Assembly: GCF_036370855.1 (NCBI RefSeq)
Contig: NW_026991398.1
Span: 1,426,001-1,490,000, forward strand
DNA: 64,000 nucleotides
Source of the DNA: Dromaius novaehollandiae
Taxonomy: Eukaryota; Chordata; Aves; Casuariiformes; Dromaiidae
Direction of reading: 5' to 3'
Shown: in pieces, positions 1 to 11,805 of the stretch
Layout of the letters: every line of letters starts with the position of its first letter
Numbering within the stretch: the stretch's first letter is position 1
Position numbers and translations under genes: made by a program
Notes under the pieces: generated by a model
What the model saw: only the letters and a program-made list of their open reading frames with translations
Told to the model about the DNA's origin: nothing
The model's database searches: none

Positions 1-348
1 TGAAACACAGATGTGATGGATGTTTGCAATAAGTCAGAGTGAACTGGGAATTTCCAAGGCATGGCATGAAATAGTTCACAATCTCTTTAAAATATTGTGC
101 TCTTGGGAAAGAATCCTTTGTGAGAGTTTGGAAAAGGTACAAAGAAGACAGCAAAATCTCTGAGGACTGTAAATGTGAAATGGAGAAATCAGGGTGCAAT
201 GAATGGTTGAGAGGAATCTTCTGTCTGTGTTGCATAGGAAGCAAGCAAGGGAGCAAAGAAGGAAGGATACACCTCCCTGTGCAGACTGTGAAATTCTCCC
301 ACTTGTTTCTTCATGCTCCTCTCTCAGCAGGATGTACTGATATTGGGC
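1..348 (+). other. 5' flank of the OR6/OR11-like receptor
   Basis: No coding region is supported here. The short open frame at 120-365 begins at GTG and has no recognisable motif. A pyrimidine-rich tract around 295-330 ends in CAG at 328-330, 18 bases before the receptor ATG. It looks like the 3' splice site normally found just upstream of an OR coding exon, which would join it to an upstream non-coding exon outside or early in this window. That splicing role is inferred. Confidence 0.4.
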
Positions 349-1302
349 ATGGGACCAGGAAATGAAACTGTAGTTGCTGAGTTCATCCTAGAGGGTTTCT
401 CAGGGCTTGATCAAAGACTACAGCTGTTTCTGTCCCTGCTCCTTCTACTCATATACCTGACAACTGTGATAGGGAACACAACAATCATTTTCCTCGTGTG
501 TGTGGATCACTGCCTGCAAACCCCCATGTACTTTTTCATCAGTAATCTGGCATTCCTGGAAATCTGGTTTACATCCTCCACAACTATCAAACTGTTGGTG
601 ATTCTGAGCTCTGGTAGGAGGACAATCTCATTAAGCAGCTGCTTTGCCCAATCCTATTTCTATTTTTCCCTGGGTGGTACAGAGTTCACTCTCCTTGTTG
701 TCATGTCCTTTGACCGCTACGTTGCCATCTGCCAACCTTTGCATTATGCTGCTGTCATGAAGTGGCAGCTCTGCACCCACCTCATTGTTGCTGCTTGGGT
801 CATAGGCTTCACACTCTCGAGTTCCTGCCTGGTCCTGCTCTCAAAGCTGACTTTCTGTGGCCCAAACAAGATCCACCATTTTTTTTGTGACAACTCTCCC
901 TTGTTCAAACTGTCCTGCTCTGACACCAGCCTGCTTTGGAAAGTAGACTCTATTTTCATATCATTTGTAGTGCTGGGTTCCTTATGTTTAATCCTGGTGT
1001 CCTACATGTGCATCTTCCATTGTATTCTGCACATGCCATCAGCATCTGGGAGGAAGAAAGCTTTTGCTACATGTTCTTCCCATCTCATCACTTTAGCCAT
1101 CGTATATGGAAGCTGCATTTTTCTCTATGCACGACCCTCAGAAGATGTTTCCTTGGAGACCAACGGAACTGTAGCTTTGCTGAACACCGTTCTGTACCCA
1201 TTCTTAAACCCCTTCATCTACAGTCTCAGAAACAAGACTGTGAAACTGGCCCTGAAGAAAGCCATTGGCTGTGCAAAGGTTCGACTTTTCCCCCAGTCAT
1301 GA
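349..1302 (+). CDS. Class II olfactory receptor, OR6/OR11-like, apparently intact
   Basis: Seven-transmembrane odorant receptor of the rhodopsin-like GPCR superfamily, expected in cilia of olfactory neurons and coupled to G-olf. The 317-residue frame starting at ATG 349 has the usual OR length. An upstream in-frame ATG at 313 was not chosen because it lies before the probable splice acceptor at 328-330. Visible motifs in order: an N-glycosylation site NET at residues 5-7; TM1 containing GN; the intracellular loop 1/TM2 motif QTPMYFF followed by LEIWF, a family 6/11 signature; the TM3 end MSFDRYVAIC; a Cys-rich second extracellular loop (HHFFCD, KLSCSD); the TM6 start KAFATCSSHL; and TM7 LYPFLNPFIYSLRN. 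No internal stop or frameshift is present. It is far less similar to the OR14-type genes downstream than those are to each other. Family membership is confident; the subfamily is my judgement from motifs. Confidence 0.92.
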   Translation: MGPGNETVVAEFILEGFSGLDQRLQLFLSLLLLLIYLTTVIGNTTIIFLVCVDHCLQTPMYFFISNLAFLEIWFTSSTTIKLLVILSSGRRTISLSSCFAQSYFYFSLGGTEFTLLVVMSFDRYVAICQPLHYAAVMKWQLCTHLIVAAWVIGFTLSSSCLVLLSKLTFCGPNKIHHFFCDNSPLFKLSCSDTSLLWKVDSIFISFVVLGSLCLILVSYMCIFHCILHMPSASGRKKAFATCSSHLITLAIVYGSCIFLYARPSEDVSLETNGTVALLNTVLYPFLNPFIYSLRNKTVKLALKKAIGCAKVRLFPQS

Positions 1303-1367
1303 TGTTTCTCGAGATAGCAATTTTAATTATGTGTCATATAAAATATCTCACACATATGTATGTAGCT

Positions 1368-1407
1368 ACTAAATACAGGTGCCTCAGACTAAATACAGGT
1401 GCCTCAG
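1368..1407 (+). repeat. 20-bp tandem duplication (two copies)
   Basis: Two identical adjacent copies of a 20-base unit at 1368-1387 and 1388-1407, just downstream of the OR stop codon. This is probably replication slippage in the 3' flank; no function is suggested. Confidence 0.85.
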
Positions 1408-4400
1408 GAGATTTATTTTCACATTGGATTGTAGTAGTGAAAGGAAGAAATGTGAATTGTGTGTCTTGGTTAGAGGGGGTTATTATAAACAAAATCTAAA
1501 ACATATTAATAGAATGTTGGAAACACACTTCTTAGGACTGGGGCATAGACTGCCAGTGGGTGCTGACACAAGGAAGCTTTCATAAGTTATCTCAGGAAAT
1601 TTAGCTGAAAACTCTGGGGACAATGTCCCAGGACTGTTGAGAAAAGCTCAAAACACCTTCTCTCCCTGAATAACAGAAGATGCTAAGCACAAAAATTAAG
1701 CTCCAGGCTGGGTCCTTCTGCACTGCAGTGAAGGATGTGGTGGCCCTGGTCTACCCACCCAGGCCCACAGCTCCACCGGCAATGTGCGGTTAGGGTATGC
1801 AGGCAGACAACTAGGCTCTGGCTCGAGGTTGAGCTAACTGACTAAATTGTCTACTACATATGTGCTTGAGTACATACGTAGTAAAACTGGGACCAATGAG
1901 GAAAAAACTACTTAGAGATGGACTGTTTATTGCAAAGGGGATAAAGCTGGCGAAAGGGAGGGATCAGTTGGATCATGGAAGAAAAAGCACGGGAAAATGG
2001 AGGGAGAGGGAATAAAAGGGGCCAGTTTTGTGTAAGCAAGCTGCTGGCAAGTACACTTGCCTGGCCAAGCTGTGTGCCTGGTCACTGCGGTCTGCCTTAG
2101 CGTCATATTAAATCCTATTCCTAGGTACTTTCTGGGTGAGCAATCTCTGTTCTGTGTGAGTACATGTGTGGAAGGCTTGCAGCCCTCAAGGCAGCCAGCT
2201 GCCAGAGACACCCGTGCAAGGGTGCATGTGAGGTCTCCTGCAAGCTTTGAGTCTCATTAGCCGGTGAGCAAAAACAGGACCAGGCCATTTGCATGGTTCA
2301 TGTTTATGAGTGCTGCTCGTGTCTCTGTGGTGCCTGTAAAGGTACTGTGCTCTGGCTGAACTGATTTTTTGGTGGCCCACCATGTCCATACAGAGTGTGT
2401 GTGTGCCTGTTGGAAGCACACGTGGAGCCTCACTGCTGGCAGGACCAGGGAGCAGGGAACCGCAGCAGTCTCCCAGCCAGTGGACCAGGGAGGAGGAATC
2501 CCCCAGATCCAAAAGTCCACCAGGTTCAGCAGCCTTTAACAGTGCAGGCCTTGGAGGTGCTGCACCTGCTTGACCTTGATGTCAAGGTCCCTCTTCTCCA
2601 TTACTTTGTGATCCCCAAAGGGGACAGAGATGACTATAGGCTTAAGCTTTGGGGTTGCAGCATGAAGGACAGCTTTGGCACACATCTTTCTATTTCCCCA
2701 CTATTAAATTAAGCAATACGAACACAAAGTTTTTATAAGTGTTTGGGTCAGTGATCCCCTAGAGTCAAAGGGAGATTTTTTTGTTGTTGTTGTTGGTCAG
2801 ACTTATCATCTGCCAGCCTTTATTGTAAAAGTGGCTGGGTTTGGACGGGCAGTGCCATATGAACTACCCTCCATTTAAAACTATCTAAGGAAAGTAGCAC
2901 TACTTAGTTAATCTAAATAGCAGGGGCAATGATCATTGTTTTGCTGCCGGTCCATGAGCAGGACAGTCGTGGTGAGCAAAACTTCATTGTCTGAGGATCT
3001 GCTGCACATTACTATACCCATCTTCATCATATCTATGGGAAAAAAAAAACAAAAACTGGGGGATTTTCAAACTAAATACCTATTGCAAATATCTCCAGAC
3101 CTGTTTTCTCCTTTTACACAATGGATATTACTCTTGTATTAAGAATGGCAGGAAGGTATTTGGGTGGAGAAATTCTTTTGAGCTCTGTCAGACATTGCAC
3201 AAGCATCTCCATAGCTGCATTATTGCCATTTCCGCCTGCTGCAAAACTGTGCAGATAGCATAGGCACAGGAATAAGGTGTCCTAACTGCAAGCTTACATG
3301 TAGATCTGGGCCAGCACAAGGCCGTGGCTATTAGACTTTAAATGGTTTGTCTATGATTTTGTGAGAGAGGTGCACAGTCTACATGGAAAAGCATCTCAAA
3401 TGTAAAAGCTGGGAATGCAGTTTGTGTCATGAAAAGATCTTGAATGTCAGCCAGCATCAGCGTTTCATGCCTGTGGTCAAACCCCCAGAAATAGGGAAGG
3501 GCTGTATTTTCTATGATATGTAACAAATACAGGAAACTGGAAGAAATGTCCGAAATCAGATTTCTTTCCTGGAGTTAGCACTGGAAGTAGCGTGGGATGA
3601 AGAAGGGGTAGAAAGGAAACCTCAGTGAGAATGGGAATTAAAAAGGGTTATGAGTCTCATGGACTTTCTGTGGCTGTTTATGAACACAAAGTTTCAGGGC
3701 TAAACCCCCCACCCCACCCCCGCAGATAATGCCAAAGGCTGTGCTGGCCCCTTTGTTGTTAGTCTGCTTCTGAATAAATAAATAAATAAATAAATAAGGA
3801 CCTAACACTAATCACCCAGGGTGTCATATGCATAGAAAACCCCAGCCTGAGTACGCTTCATAGACTTCTTAAACTTTTCACCCATGAAACCAAGAAGCCT
3901 TCCCTAAGCATTGGGATTTGAGAGTTGCAAAGGCTACTTTCTCCATTTTGTTAAACACTGCTGAAAATCCAAGTGATGTAGGACCTCCTCCATAAGCTGT
4001 GTGTCATGGAGTAGACAGCTGGCTGCCCAAGGAGAAAAAAGCAATTGCTGGCATGACAGCAAGTGAATGAGGGCAAGATCTCTGACGTGCAAAAAAGACT
4101 GCGCTATTACAGCCAGTAAGATGTGAAAATCTTGTGGGAAGCTTGCTGGTGGGCAAATAGGGACTAAAATGTAGCTACAAGTTTGGCCGCCTATGTTTCA
4201 GTGAGGAAGAAAGAGAGGTCACTGCTATCTGGTTGTGAAGGCTTGGAGTCTAGAAGGCTTAGCAAGGTCCCAGAGCACTTCCTCTGCCATGTTGTGCAGT
4301 TCTGAGGCAATGATTCTTCACGTACACAGGTCTGTAGCCAGTCTCCAGCAAGCTCCTTCAAAACACGACTCTGCTTATGGCCTTGGAGAGAGCCACACAC

Positions 4401-6400
4401 CTACTTTTTATACATTGCTGCACTGATGGCTGTGACCGAAACTGTGCCAAAAGCTTTGCCCCAGCCCAAGTGCACAGCATTTTGAGTAACAGCATTGCTG
4501 TCTGCACTCAACCACTCCTTGTCATGGGGGGCTGGTGCACATGCTCGAGGGAGCTCTCTCAGCACAGCGCTCACAGCCTTCATGCAGATGAATTCTGCAG
4601 AGAAAGATGTATTCGAGTGTGTGTGTGGGGAAACGGAGATAAAAGTCCAGGACTTATATCTTCTGCGAAGCCATGGGGGATTTGTAGCTCATTGCAGTGC
4701 TAGTTATTTTGGTCTCCTGTAGAAGTCTTTGGCAGTTGTCTCCATCTGCAGGGGGGTATATGTGACTGAAGATAATGTTTCTCCCAATGACCTTCATCCT
4801 GGTGATAGATATATTCTCTCCTGACCACAGCACTCAAACTCTCTGCTGATGATTGCCCTTTTGGCATCTGTATATGCCAAGGTTTCAAAGCTGTACTCTT
4901 GCAGGATGCCAGATAAGCTGGAGTGAATAATTCTGGTGGCCAGCACAATCGTCTCAGGAGGGATTAACTTGTTCTGTTAGAGGCTGTAGGTCTTGATTTT
5001 GGGCTGCTGAGAACTCACTTCACATCGAAACAGCTCAACGTGCAGTCATTTCAGAATTCCTTGCTTCAGTGACCCAGCCACAGAAATCTTGGGATGCTGG
5101 GAACAGCATACTTATTATTCCGTTGCCGCCTTCTTTTAAAACTGTGTTAGGAAAAACAATGCTCAGGGGCTGTGAAGGCCTCAGCACTGTTTTGCAGGTT
5201 GGCCAAGGCTTGTCATATTCCTTGTATGTTAATGTTTGCAGGTGCAAGGCCATGAGAACAACGGAAAAATACATGCGAAGAAAAAAATGCTGCCGTGGAG
5301 TCTCTGGAAAACACTGTCTCAGTGGCTTCAGTGAAAGGGTACAGAGTTACAAACAGCAGGCCCCCAGCATGACCATGATTGACCACAGTGCTGCAAAGAA
5401 AGCTGAATTTATCTCAACACAATGGGGACTGGAGGGTGGCCCTGATTTTAGATAAATGCCTATATCAGTTCAGTAGATTAACTGGCTATATGTGACCACA
5501 AGGCAGGAAAGGGAGGGTTGGATACCAGTGCAGAGAGACACTCAAGGTTCATGAGGGGTTAAACAGAGGAGCTGTAATGAAGGACTTGCACTCCAAACTG
5601 TGCAGGGAGCCCCGAGAACCGCACGGAGGGGTCACTGATTGGAGGCTGCTGGATGCCCAGGTTGGACGTCCAGGCGGCACTCACATTGTCTATCCTAAGG
5701 GCCCCTTTTAGCTACTAGAACTATTTCCTTCTATTGACTGTGCTAGGCTTGAGTAGCTACTGGCTGCGAAGCAGCAAGACGTTGTTGATAAAACAGAATG
5801 TGCATGTCCAACCTTGATGGGTTTAGGTCAGTGTGTAGAGAGCACGCTCTGGGGCTGCAGTCATATGCTCTGCCAGTCCCCTGACTCCTCAGCAGGTCTT
5901 CTGCAGGTGTTCTCGCTACACTCCACCCCATGACTGACAGAGACGTAGTACTGGTGCCACCAGTGTGCAGACACGGTTCGGACATGTCTTTCAGGCATTG
6001 GCTTAACTAGCAGTTAAGGTATACAAGCAACTAAATGATTGTAAATATATAGTAAATTATAATATATATGCATGCAAAACCAATCCACCCAGAAGACCAG
6101 GAGTATATTGTGTTTTTCCCATAGTCCTAAATTCAACAGCCATGATGACAGTGACTGCCAGGGGTTGTCCCATGCTGATTCTTTGGTTTTCACATCATGT
6201 CGTACTTGAAGTAGGCTCATTATCTTGTGGACATCAGGTTTGACCCGCTTACTGCAGTTTCTTCAGTGCCACAGCTACTGTCAGCGTACAGGGCTGGGAT
6301 GGAGAGCAGCAACATTGTGCCTCTGCTCGGCATATTCATCAGGTCACGGTTCTCCAGGTGAGAGCCTCCTAGACAGACTATAGACTAGGACACTCTCCCC
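1408..6400. other. Intergenic DNA without a recognised gene
   Basis: About 5 kb with only short open frames in all six frames, none with a domain I recognise. It contains an (AAAT)n microsatellite at 3773-3797 and AT-rich stretches near 6030-6070. The piece around 1.85-2.3 kb could be a decayed LTR, but I could not pair termini or a target duplication. No repeat family could be named with confidence. Confidence 0.5.
3773..3797 (+). repeat. (AAAT)n microsatellite
   Basis: An uninterrupted run of about six AAAT units. Confidence 0.9.
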
Positions 6401-6409
6401 TTTGATTAG

Positions 6410-7680
6410 TACCAGGTGGGTATCCCCTGCTCTTCAGCAATAATTTCCCCTCCCAACTGTTTGGGTTTAGTCACATCATGCACCCACACAGCATGCCCTG
6501 TAGACTCAAAACCACCTAGTTGGTGGGTGGGCCTCAGGGAATCTGCTTCCCAGATAGTGGGGACACCTATCCGGTCACATATCAGCTGGGCTATTTGGTC
6601 TCCATGTGTACATCACAGGGTTTGGGATCTGGTGTAATGGATCACAACTTTCACCTCCTCAAGATAGTTCGAGTCAATGACTCCTGCAATGATGTCTACT
6701 CCCCAGAGAGCTAAACTAGTACAGGGCAGCATGCAACCGTAATACCCTTGAGGTACAGCGATGGCCAGCCCCATACTCACAAGATGATGGCTATCTGGAT
6801 GTGTGGCCATCACAGATCCAACCCTGCACTCTTGGGCCTGGTTCACATGGGGAGGCAGGCTTGGCAGTGCAGTCATTGCACTCTAAGCACACGCGGCCGG
6901 TCGATGGAGTCCCCTTTGAAACGAGCATATGGGGTAGAGCCATGCAGTGGGCAGTCACTGAGGCAGGCATTGGCCTGACGAATGTCTTTACTCCAGCCTG
7001 TGAGGGTACCAGTAGGAGATAATTCACACAGCTGCTCTTTGAGCAGCCCATTCATGTGTTCTGTCAATCCCACCCCTTGCGGACAGTAAGCTGTGATAAA
7101 TCCAGGTTAGTCCTCACTGTCCAGCCCAATTTCAAATGCCACTCCCTGTAAAATGAGTGCCCTGATCACTTTGGATTTCCACCAAGGAACTATAAAACTC
7201 AGCCAAGTCTTCTAATGCCTTAATGATGTGAGCCTGGGTAGCTGTGGCACAAGACTGGGTGTACAATAGACCAGGGCAGGAATCTACAGTGGTCAGGACA
7301 TATCTGTGCCACTGGCTCTCCAGGAGGGATCCCATATCATCAATTTGCCACAGCTGCCCAGGCTTTTGTCCTCTGCAAATATACAGCTTTTCAGTCTGCA
7401 ACTGCCATGGAGCTAAGTGGGTACAACAAGGGCAATGCTGTCTTGTCCCTTTTTATGCCACGATGGTGGTGTGAAGACCTCGAACGCTAGTCCATTGGGT
7501 GGCCCTGTCTCCACCCAGATGGCTGCTTCTGTGGTGAATCCAATCTGCTAACCCTGGAGCAATAATTATGCTAACAGCCACCATAGCATCTACCTTGGCA
7601 TCTCGGGAATTACGAGTTGCCTGGGTGTCCGCATGTCTTATGGCAATTCAACATTGGGTGCTGGTGATGGCAAAGGGCTT
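6410..7680 (-). pseudogene. ERV-L-like (class III) pol remnant: RNase H end, integrase, dUTPase
   Basis: On the minus strand, reading from about 7.66 kb downwards, translated fragments resemble an ERV-L polymerase: an RNase H tail with an HVDAH-like motif, a degenerate integrase zinc-binding region, the integrase core (WQIDDMGSL ... YVLTTVDS ... SDQGTHFTG, frame 7401-7132) and, after a frameshift, the DDE-glutamate segment GLTEHMNGLLKEQL and its continuation (frame 7073-6873). A dUTPase-like stretch follows, an order characteristic of ERV-L elements. Several stops and frameshifts show that it is dead. No LTR or gag could be paired with it, so it is an isolated fragment. Class III assignment rests on the integrase-dUTPase order and motif resemblance. 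Confidence 0.75.
6613..6876 (-). pseudogene. dUTPase-like domain of the ERV-L remnant
   Basis: An 87-codon open stretch carries GLAIAVPQGYYG (the strand leading to dUTPase motif 2), a degenerate motif 2 (LPCTSLALWG where PRSSLALKG-like is usual) and motif 3 (GVIDSNYLEEVKVV; family pattern G-V-I-D-x-x-Y-x-G-E-V). dUTPase normally hydrolyses dUTP to dUMP to keep uracil out of viral DNA. In motif 3 the usual Gly before Glu is replaced, and the motif 2 Arg is lost. The reading frame then meets a stop, although dUTPase-like residues continue in the next frames towards 6.41 kb. It is non-functional by inference. Confidence 0.7.
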
Positions 7681-9600
7681 GAGGAGGTGGGGACAGATCC
7701 TGTGGGCCAACAACTGTTGCACAGCTGGTGTCAGCAACAGGACTTTGGTTTTTACGACCATGGGGCCCTCTTTGCTCAGAAGAGATAGGGTCAGCCTGAA
7801 CAAGCAGGGCAGAAGCATCTTTGCTGACAGCCTGGCAAACTTGGTAAGGAGACAGTTACAGTGGGAACGACCAGAGGCAGAGGATGACCAACAGTCAGTA
7901 AAGCCACAGCAATAAGCAGGCTGGCCAGCGCGTCCAGGGGAGAGCTCTGGGAGCCAGGACACATCCCAGGAACCCACTGCCTCCACCAGCAGAAAAGACA
8001 CAAATGCAGTCCATCCTTCTCCTTGAGAGAGAAGCCAGAGGAGCCCTCTCTAGTCCCAGGTGATCTGAGAGCAGGACTGCAGGTGGCCAGAGGTCATGAA
8101 ATTCAGCAGAAATGACCAGCTCCAGCCTTGGGTGAGAGAGAAAAGCAGGTTTCCTTGTTCTATTAGGAAACTGCTTTGAAGCAGTCCCTCAGGTCATCAC
8201 CCCTGCTAGAGCAAAGAAAAGCACGTTGGTGCCCATTGGCCTCCAGGGCAGGTGAGCCTGTGCTGCCCCACCTCATGTGCTCACCTGGTTGCCCAATTGT
8301 GATGTCACAGTCTCTGATGTCACAGTTACTGGTGACCATGGAGGAGATAGTCAGGCTCCGACAGTCTCAGTTGTCTGCCTTCCCCCCCACCTTCCAAGTC
8401 AGGCTTGCCCTCTGGGGCTTCCCCACCTGCAAGGGGTATTTGGGGAAAACCCCACCTGACATGAGACTGAACCTGTTACATGGAGATGTCCCCCGATGGA
8501 GGGGAAGAGGCCAGCCCTGCATGGCCTCTCTTCTGCACCAGAGCCTGGCAGATCCTGGAGCATGGCTGTCTGCGGACCCCCATGAGGGGCTCAGCCGGGA
8601 CTGGGCAGGGGCTGGGCGTTCAGACCTCCCACACTCTGGAGGAGCATTTAGGAGTCATTTAATAATACCCCAGCAGTTTGCATGTCCGAGGTCTGTGATG
8701 CCAGCTCCAGCTGAGCTCTGGCTTTCGTCACTCCATCCCTGTGTGCACAGATAGGATCTTGATGCTCCCCTGGGCAGCCTGTGCCCCTTCCACCCTCTGT
8801 GCACTTCCACCCCGGCACCCTGAGCACTGGTGCTGCTGCCAGGGCAGAGGTGGAGGATCCCCCGGAGCGGCTCCTCAGGGAGCTCCCCAGGGAAACGCTG
8901 TGCCCAGCCCCAGCCTCAGCCCCAGCCCCAGCATGGCAGAGGGGAGCTGCCCTCTCCCAACCCACCCTGGCAGTGCCAGCCCCACCTCAGCCTGCTCCTG
9001 AAAGGCTCCAGTGCAGCCCTGGAGCTGCCTTGGGCCCTGGGGCAGTCTGGTGGCAGGAGGGTTTGACATGGGCACAGCAGCAGCAGTGCTGGGAGCAGGG
9101 GAGGAGCAGGGAAATTGGGGCAAGGACCCCTGTCCTTGGTGGTGTGGCCAGGGCACTGGATGGGCGATGCCTTTGTGGCCAGCCAGGCTCCAGGTTCGGG
9201 GTGGATGCCCACTCGAGGGTAGGAGCACCGGCATCTGCATGGGTTTCAGGGGAGCCATGACTGTGAGGAAGGCAAGTGGACCCAGGCCCAGGTAGCTGCA
9301 AAGGCCAGGGGTGGAAAAGGCAGCATGGGGCTGGTGAAGGCCCTCCCTCCCCTCCCCATGGGGAAGAGAGTCCCCAGGTGATGCTGGACTCCACTTTGGC
9401 CGACTGGAGGGGAGCACAGGGAGGGTGAAAGAGGCGGATGGAGCCTCTCAGGGTGCGTGAGGGAGTTTTCCAAAGCCCAGGGCTGAGATAGGGACTTCTG
9501 GATCTCCCCCCCCCCCCCCCCATGCTCTCCCAGCCAAGGTTGTTCTGCTCTGCCCCAGGGGCTCTCCACCCCCTGCCAGCCGTGCTGGAGCAGAGGCCAA
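7681..9600. other. Intergenic, GC-rich, no supported gene
   Basis: Several open frames of 100-230 codons occur on both strands between about 8.2 and 9.7 kb, but they overlap each other in all frames, as expected of GC-rich low-complexity DNA (for example proline/glutamine-rich translation near 8.9 kb). No domain is recognisable. A 16-base C run lies at 9506-9521. A CR1 scrap is listed separately. Confidence 0.5.
8690..8815 (-). mobile_element. CR1 LINE fragment
   Basis: The sequence matches by eye the CR1 portion at 15.12-15.24 kb: the CAGCTCCAGCTGAGCT motif, followed by CTCCATCCC and CTGTGCACTTCC at the same spacing. It is on the minus strand relative to CR1 reverse transcriptase. Short and decayed. 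Confidence 0.55.
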
Positions 9601-9604
9601 GGAG

Positions 9605-9705
9605 CAAGAATTCATGGAACCTCAGAGGAGTTTTGGTGGGAAGGGATCTCTGGAGGTCTCCAGTCCAACCTCCCACACAAAGCAGGGCTGTTTGGAGCCT
9701 TTGAG
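9605..9705 (-). mobile_element. CR1 3' end fragment
   Basis: It contains the reverse complement of the usual CR1 3' tail: GGGAAGGGATCTCTGGAGG followed by CCAGTCCAACCTCC and AAGCAGGGCTG. The solo LTR that follows inserted directly at its edge. Confidence 0.75.
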
Positions 9706-10056
9706 TGTGGCATATGACGACACGGACCTCAGACAGGATGGTGCAAGAGATCTCCTTTACTGAGACAACAATGGCTGGTTATATAGCAACCACCCAAGGC
9801 CAGCCCCTCTTCCTGCCACGTATCTCCTTGTGCGTTGTGGCATCTTGTGACAGGCAGGAAGGCACATCCTGATCCCTGGCAGGCAGGCAGGAAGGCACAC
9901 TGTGATTGCTGGCACGTAGGCAGCAAGGCACATCGTGATTACGGGCAACTCGCGTGCACACATTCTGGCCACAGATCGTAGTTACCACATCATCACTTTC
10001 TGCCTTAGAGATCCTCTGCTGTCTTACAAAGCGTCATCCTATTTTGGTCCCCAACA
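9706..10056 (-). mobile_element. Solo LTR, 6-bp target duplication, minus orientation
   Basis: The 351-bp unit begins TGTGGCATATG and ends GGTCCCCAACA on the plus strand, so it has TG...CA termini. The flanking hexamers TTTGAG (9700-9705) and CTTGAG (10057-10062) are a 6-bp target duplication with one mismatch; 6-bp duplications are typical of avian alpharetrovirus/ERV-K-like elements. Read on the minus strand it has a TATATAA box (9779-9785) and an AGTAAA-like polyadenylation signal (around 9756-9761) before the 3' terminus. Three 33-bp direct repeats sit in the U3 part. No internal retroviral sequence is present, so it arose by LTR-LTR recombination. Confidence 0.7.
9853..9951 (-). repeat. 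Three 33-bp direct repeats in the solo LTR U3
   Basis: The units are 9853-9885, 9886-9918 and 9919-9951, each beginning GGCAG(G/C)AAGGCACA and containing a TGAT core. They diverge moderately. Their position upstream of the TATA box is where retroviral enhancer repeats lie; enhancer function is inferred. Confidence 0.8.
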
Positions 10057-11805
10057 CTTGAGTCTTGTCTGGCCATCGCTGGACTGTGCCTGACCCCAGT
10101 TACCATCCCCAAATCTGCTCTGCTCCTCTTGTCCGGGCACTGTGGGACGGCACCTCTCATCGGTGGGTCCCTGCCCTGCCTGCCTTGCTGGCACCCTCAG
10201 CTCCCAACTCCACTTCCCGCACGGAGCAGCCCCGCTCTTGCTGCTCCCGACAACATACTCTCTGTCGCAGGAACCCTGTCAGAAATGGTGCATAAAGAGT
10301 CAAGCTGTGACACAGAAAGACCTGTTGTCATAACTGGGCATCACAAAATCTGACCCCAAGTGACTGTTTTCGCTTCTTCATGCAGCTGAGACTCTGCATG
10401 CAAAGTTACCTGGGTAGAGGGTCAAAATCTGAAGCTCTCCTCACACCTTTATAGTGGCTGTCAGGTAAGAGTTGCTGCTACGGACATAGAGTCACCTTTT
10501 GTATTTACAGCCTTCCTTGGGATCTCCTTGGATCCCACCTTCCCTTGCCAAGGCTTTCTTGGCTGTAGTCAGACGCAGGTCCCAGGTAGAGATGAGGAGT
10601 CAGGTCAGCAGGACGGGGACAGGGTCAGGTCATCAACACTGTCACCTGTGAGACAGCCCTGGGAAGGTAATTCAGACACCATTCACCATATCCACTGGCA
10701 CTGGTCACTGAGAGATGAGCCCTGAATCCAACCCTCAGTCCCTAACAGATTACTGGGGACTCTGAGCTTGTCCCCTGGAGCCCATGGAGTTCACAAGCAG
10801 AACACCAGACCCCTTAGTGGTGCATTGCCTTGAGCATATTTTTGATTCCATCTTCTGAAGAAAGGCGGGAGTCCAGGCAGGTGACAGAGAAGAATCTCTT
10901 TTATTATGGAAATGTTATTTTCATGTTTTCATATAACATAAAAATGTTATTTTTCATATTTTCAATCCAGATCTGGCATAAGGGTGCCCAGGCTCTGGTG
11001 CTGCCTGAGCTCACAGAAATGCATATGGAAGCAGCACATTACAAGAGCGCTAAGGCCATATACACACATGTGAGAGCACAGCAGGACAGTGTGGAAATGA
11101 GGAGGAAAGCCCTGAAAAGAGAAAGTCCTGCTGCTGTTGGTGGATGTGTCTCCCAGAAAGCTGTAGCCCTCATGCAAAGGCTGCAGCAAGGAAATGCCTG
11201 CTGTGGCAGTGGGGGAACAGTCCTGAGGAGCAGGGCATCTGTTCCCACAGGCTGCATCCAGACTCTCCTCCCCTCCACTCACGATATGCTGTGAGTGTTG
11301 GAGCACTGGAGAGGGAAGGGACCAGCCCACAGTGACAGCCGGCTGCCACCCTCGCAGGAGAGGGGTGTGGGATCACACCCAGACGGTGGCCAGGGGAGCT
11401 GAGCTCTCCAAATGGACATGGGACCCATGGTCTCCTCCTGCCTGTACTCATCTGAGCCTGACTCTGTGCCCCTGAGCTCCCTTGGTGTCAGTGCTGAAAG
11501 AGACACTGCAAATAGAAACTCTCCCCATTGCCCTGGGGGCATCCAAGGGAGCTCAGAGTAGCAGGCTCTGAGGTTCCCCCATCTGTGCTAATGAAGGGGG
11601 AACCCTGGCTTCCTGCTTCTACATGGCCTCTGGGTCAAATACAAGAGAGGGATTACTGAGAAGTAAGATAAACCTAAACATTTCCTTTTCACATGAATAT
11701 AACAGAGCAAAGTAAGAAAGAAAGAAATGAATAATATCTATCCTTGAGGCTGAATACTCTAGGAATGATGAGCAGATGCACATGGGGCAGTTATTGGCAG
11801 TGACA
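10057..11805. other. 3' flank of the OR14-type pseudogene; no gene
   Basis: No coding region is supported. The open frames near 10.8-11.5 kb (up to 154 codons) lack recognisable domains and overlap on both strands. The part nearest the receptor is its 3' untranslated/flanking sequence. Confidence 0.45.

Noticed and set aside
120..365. 81-codon frame overlapping the first receptor
   Set aside because: It begins at GTG, has no domain and lies across the probable splice acceptor of the receptor exon.
1850..2300. Possible LTR
   Set aside because: Some promoter-like AT content, but no paired termini, target duplication or second copy in the window.
8176..8754. 192-codon open frame
   Set aside because: Low-complexity, overlaps frames on the other strand and runs into a CR1 scrap; no domain seen.
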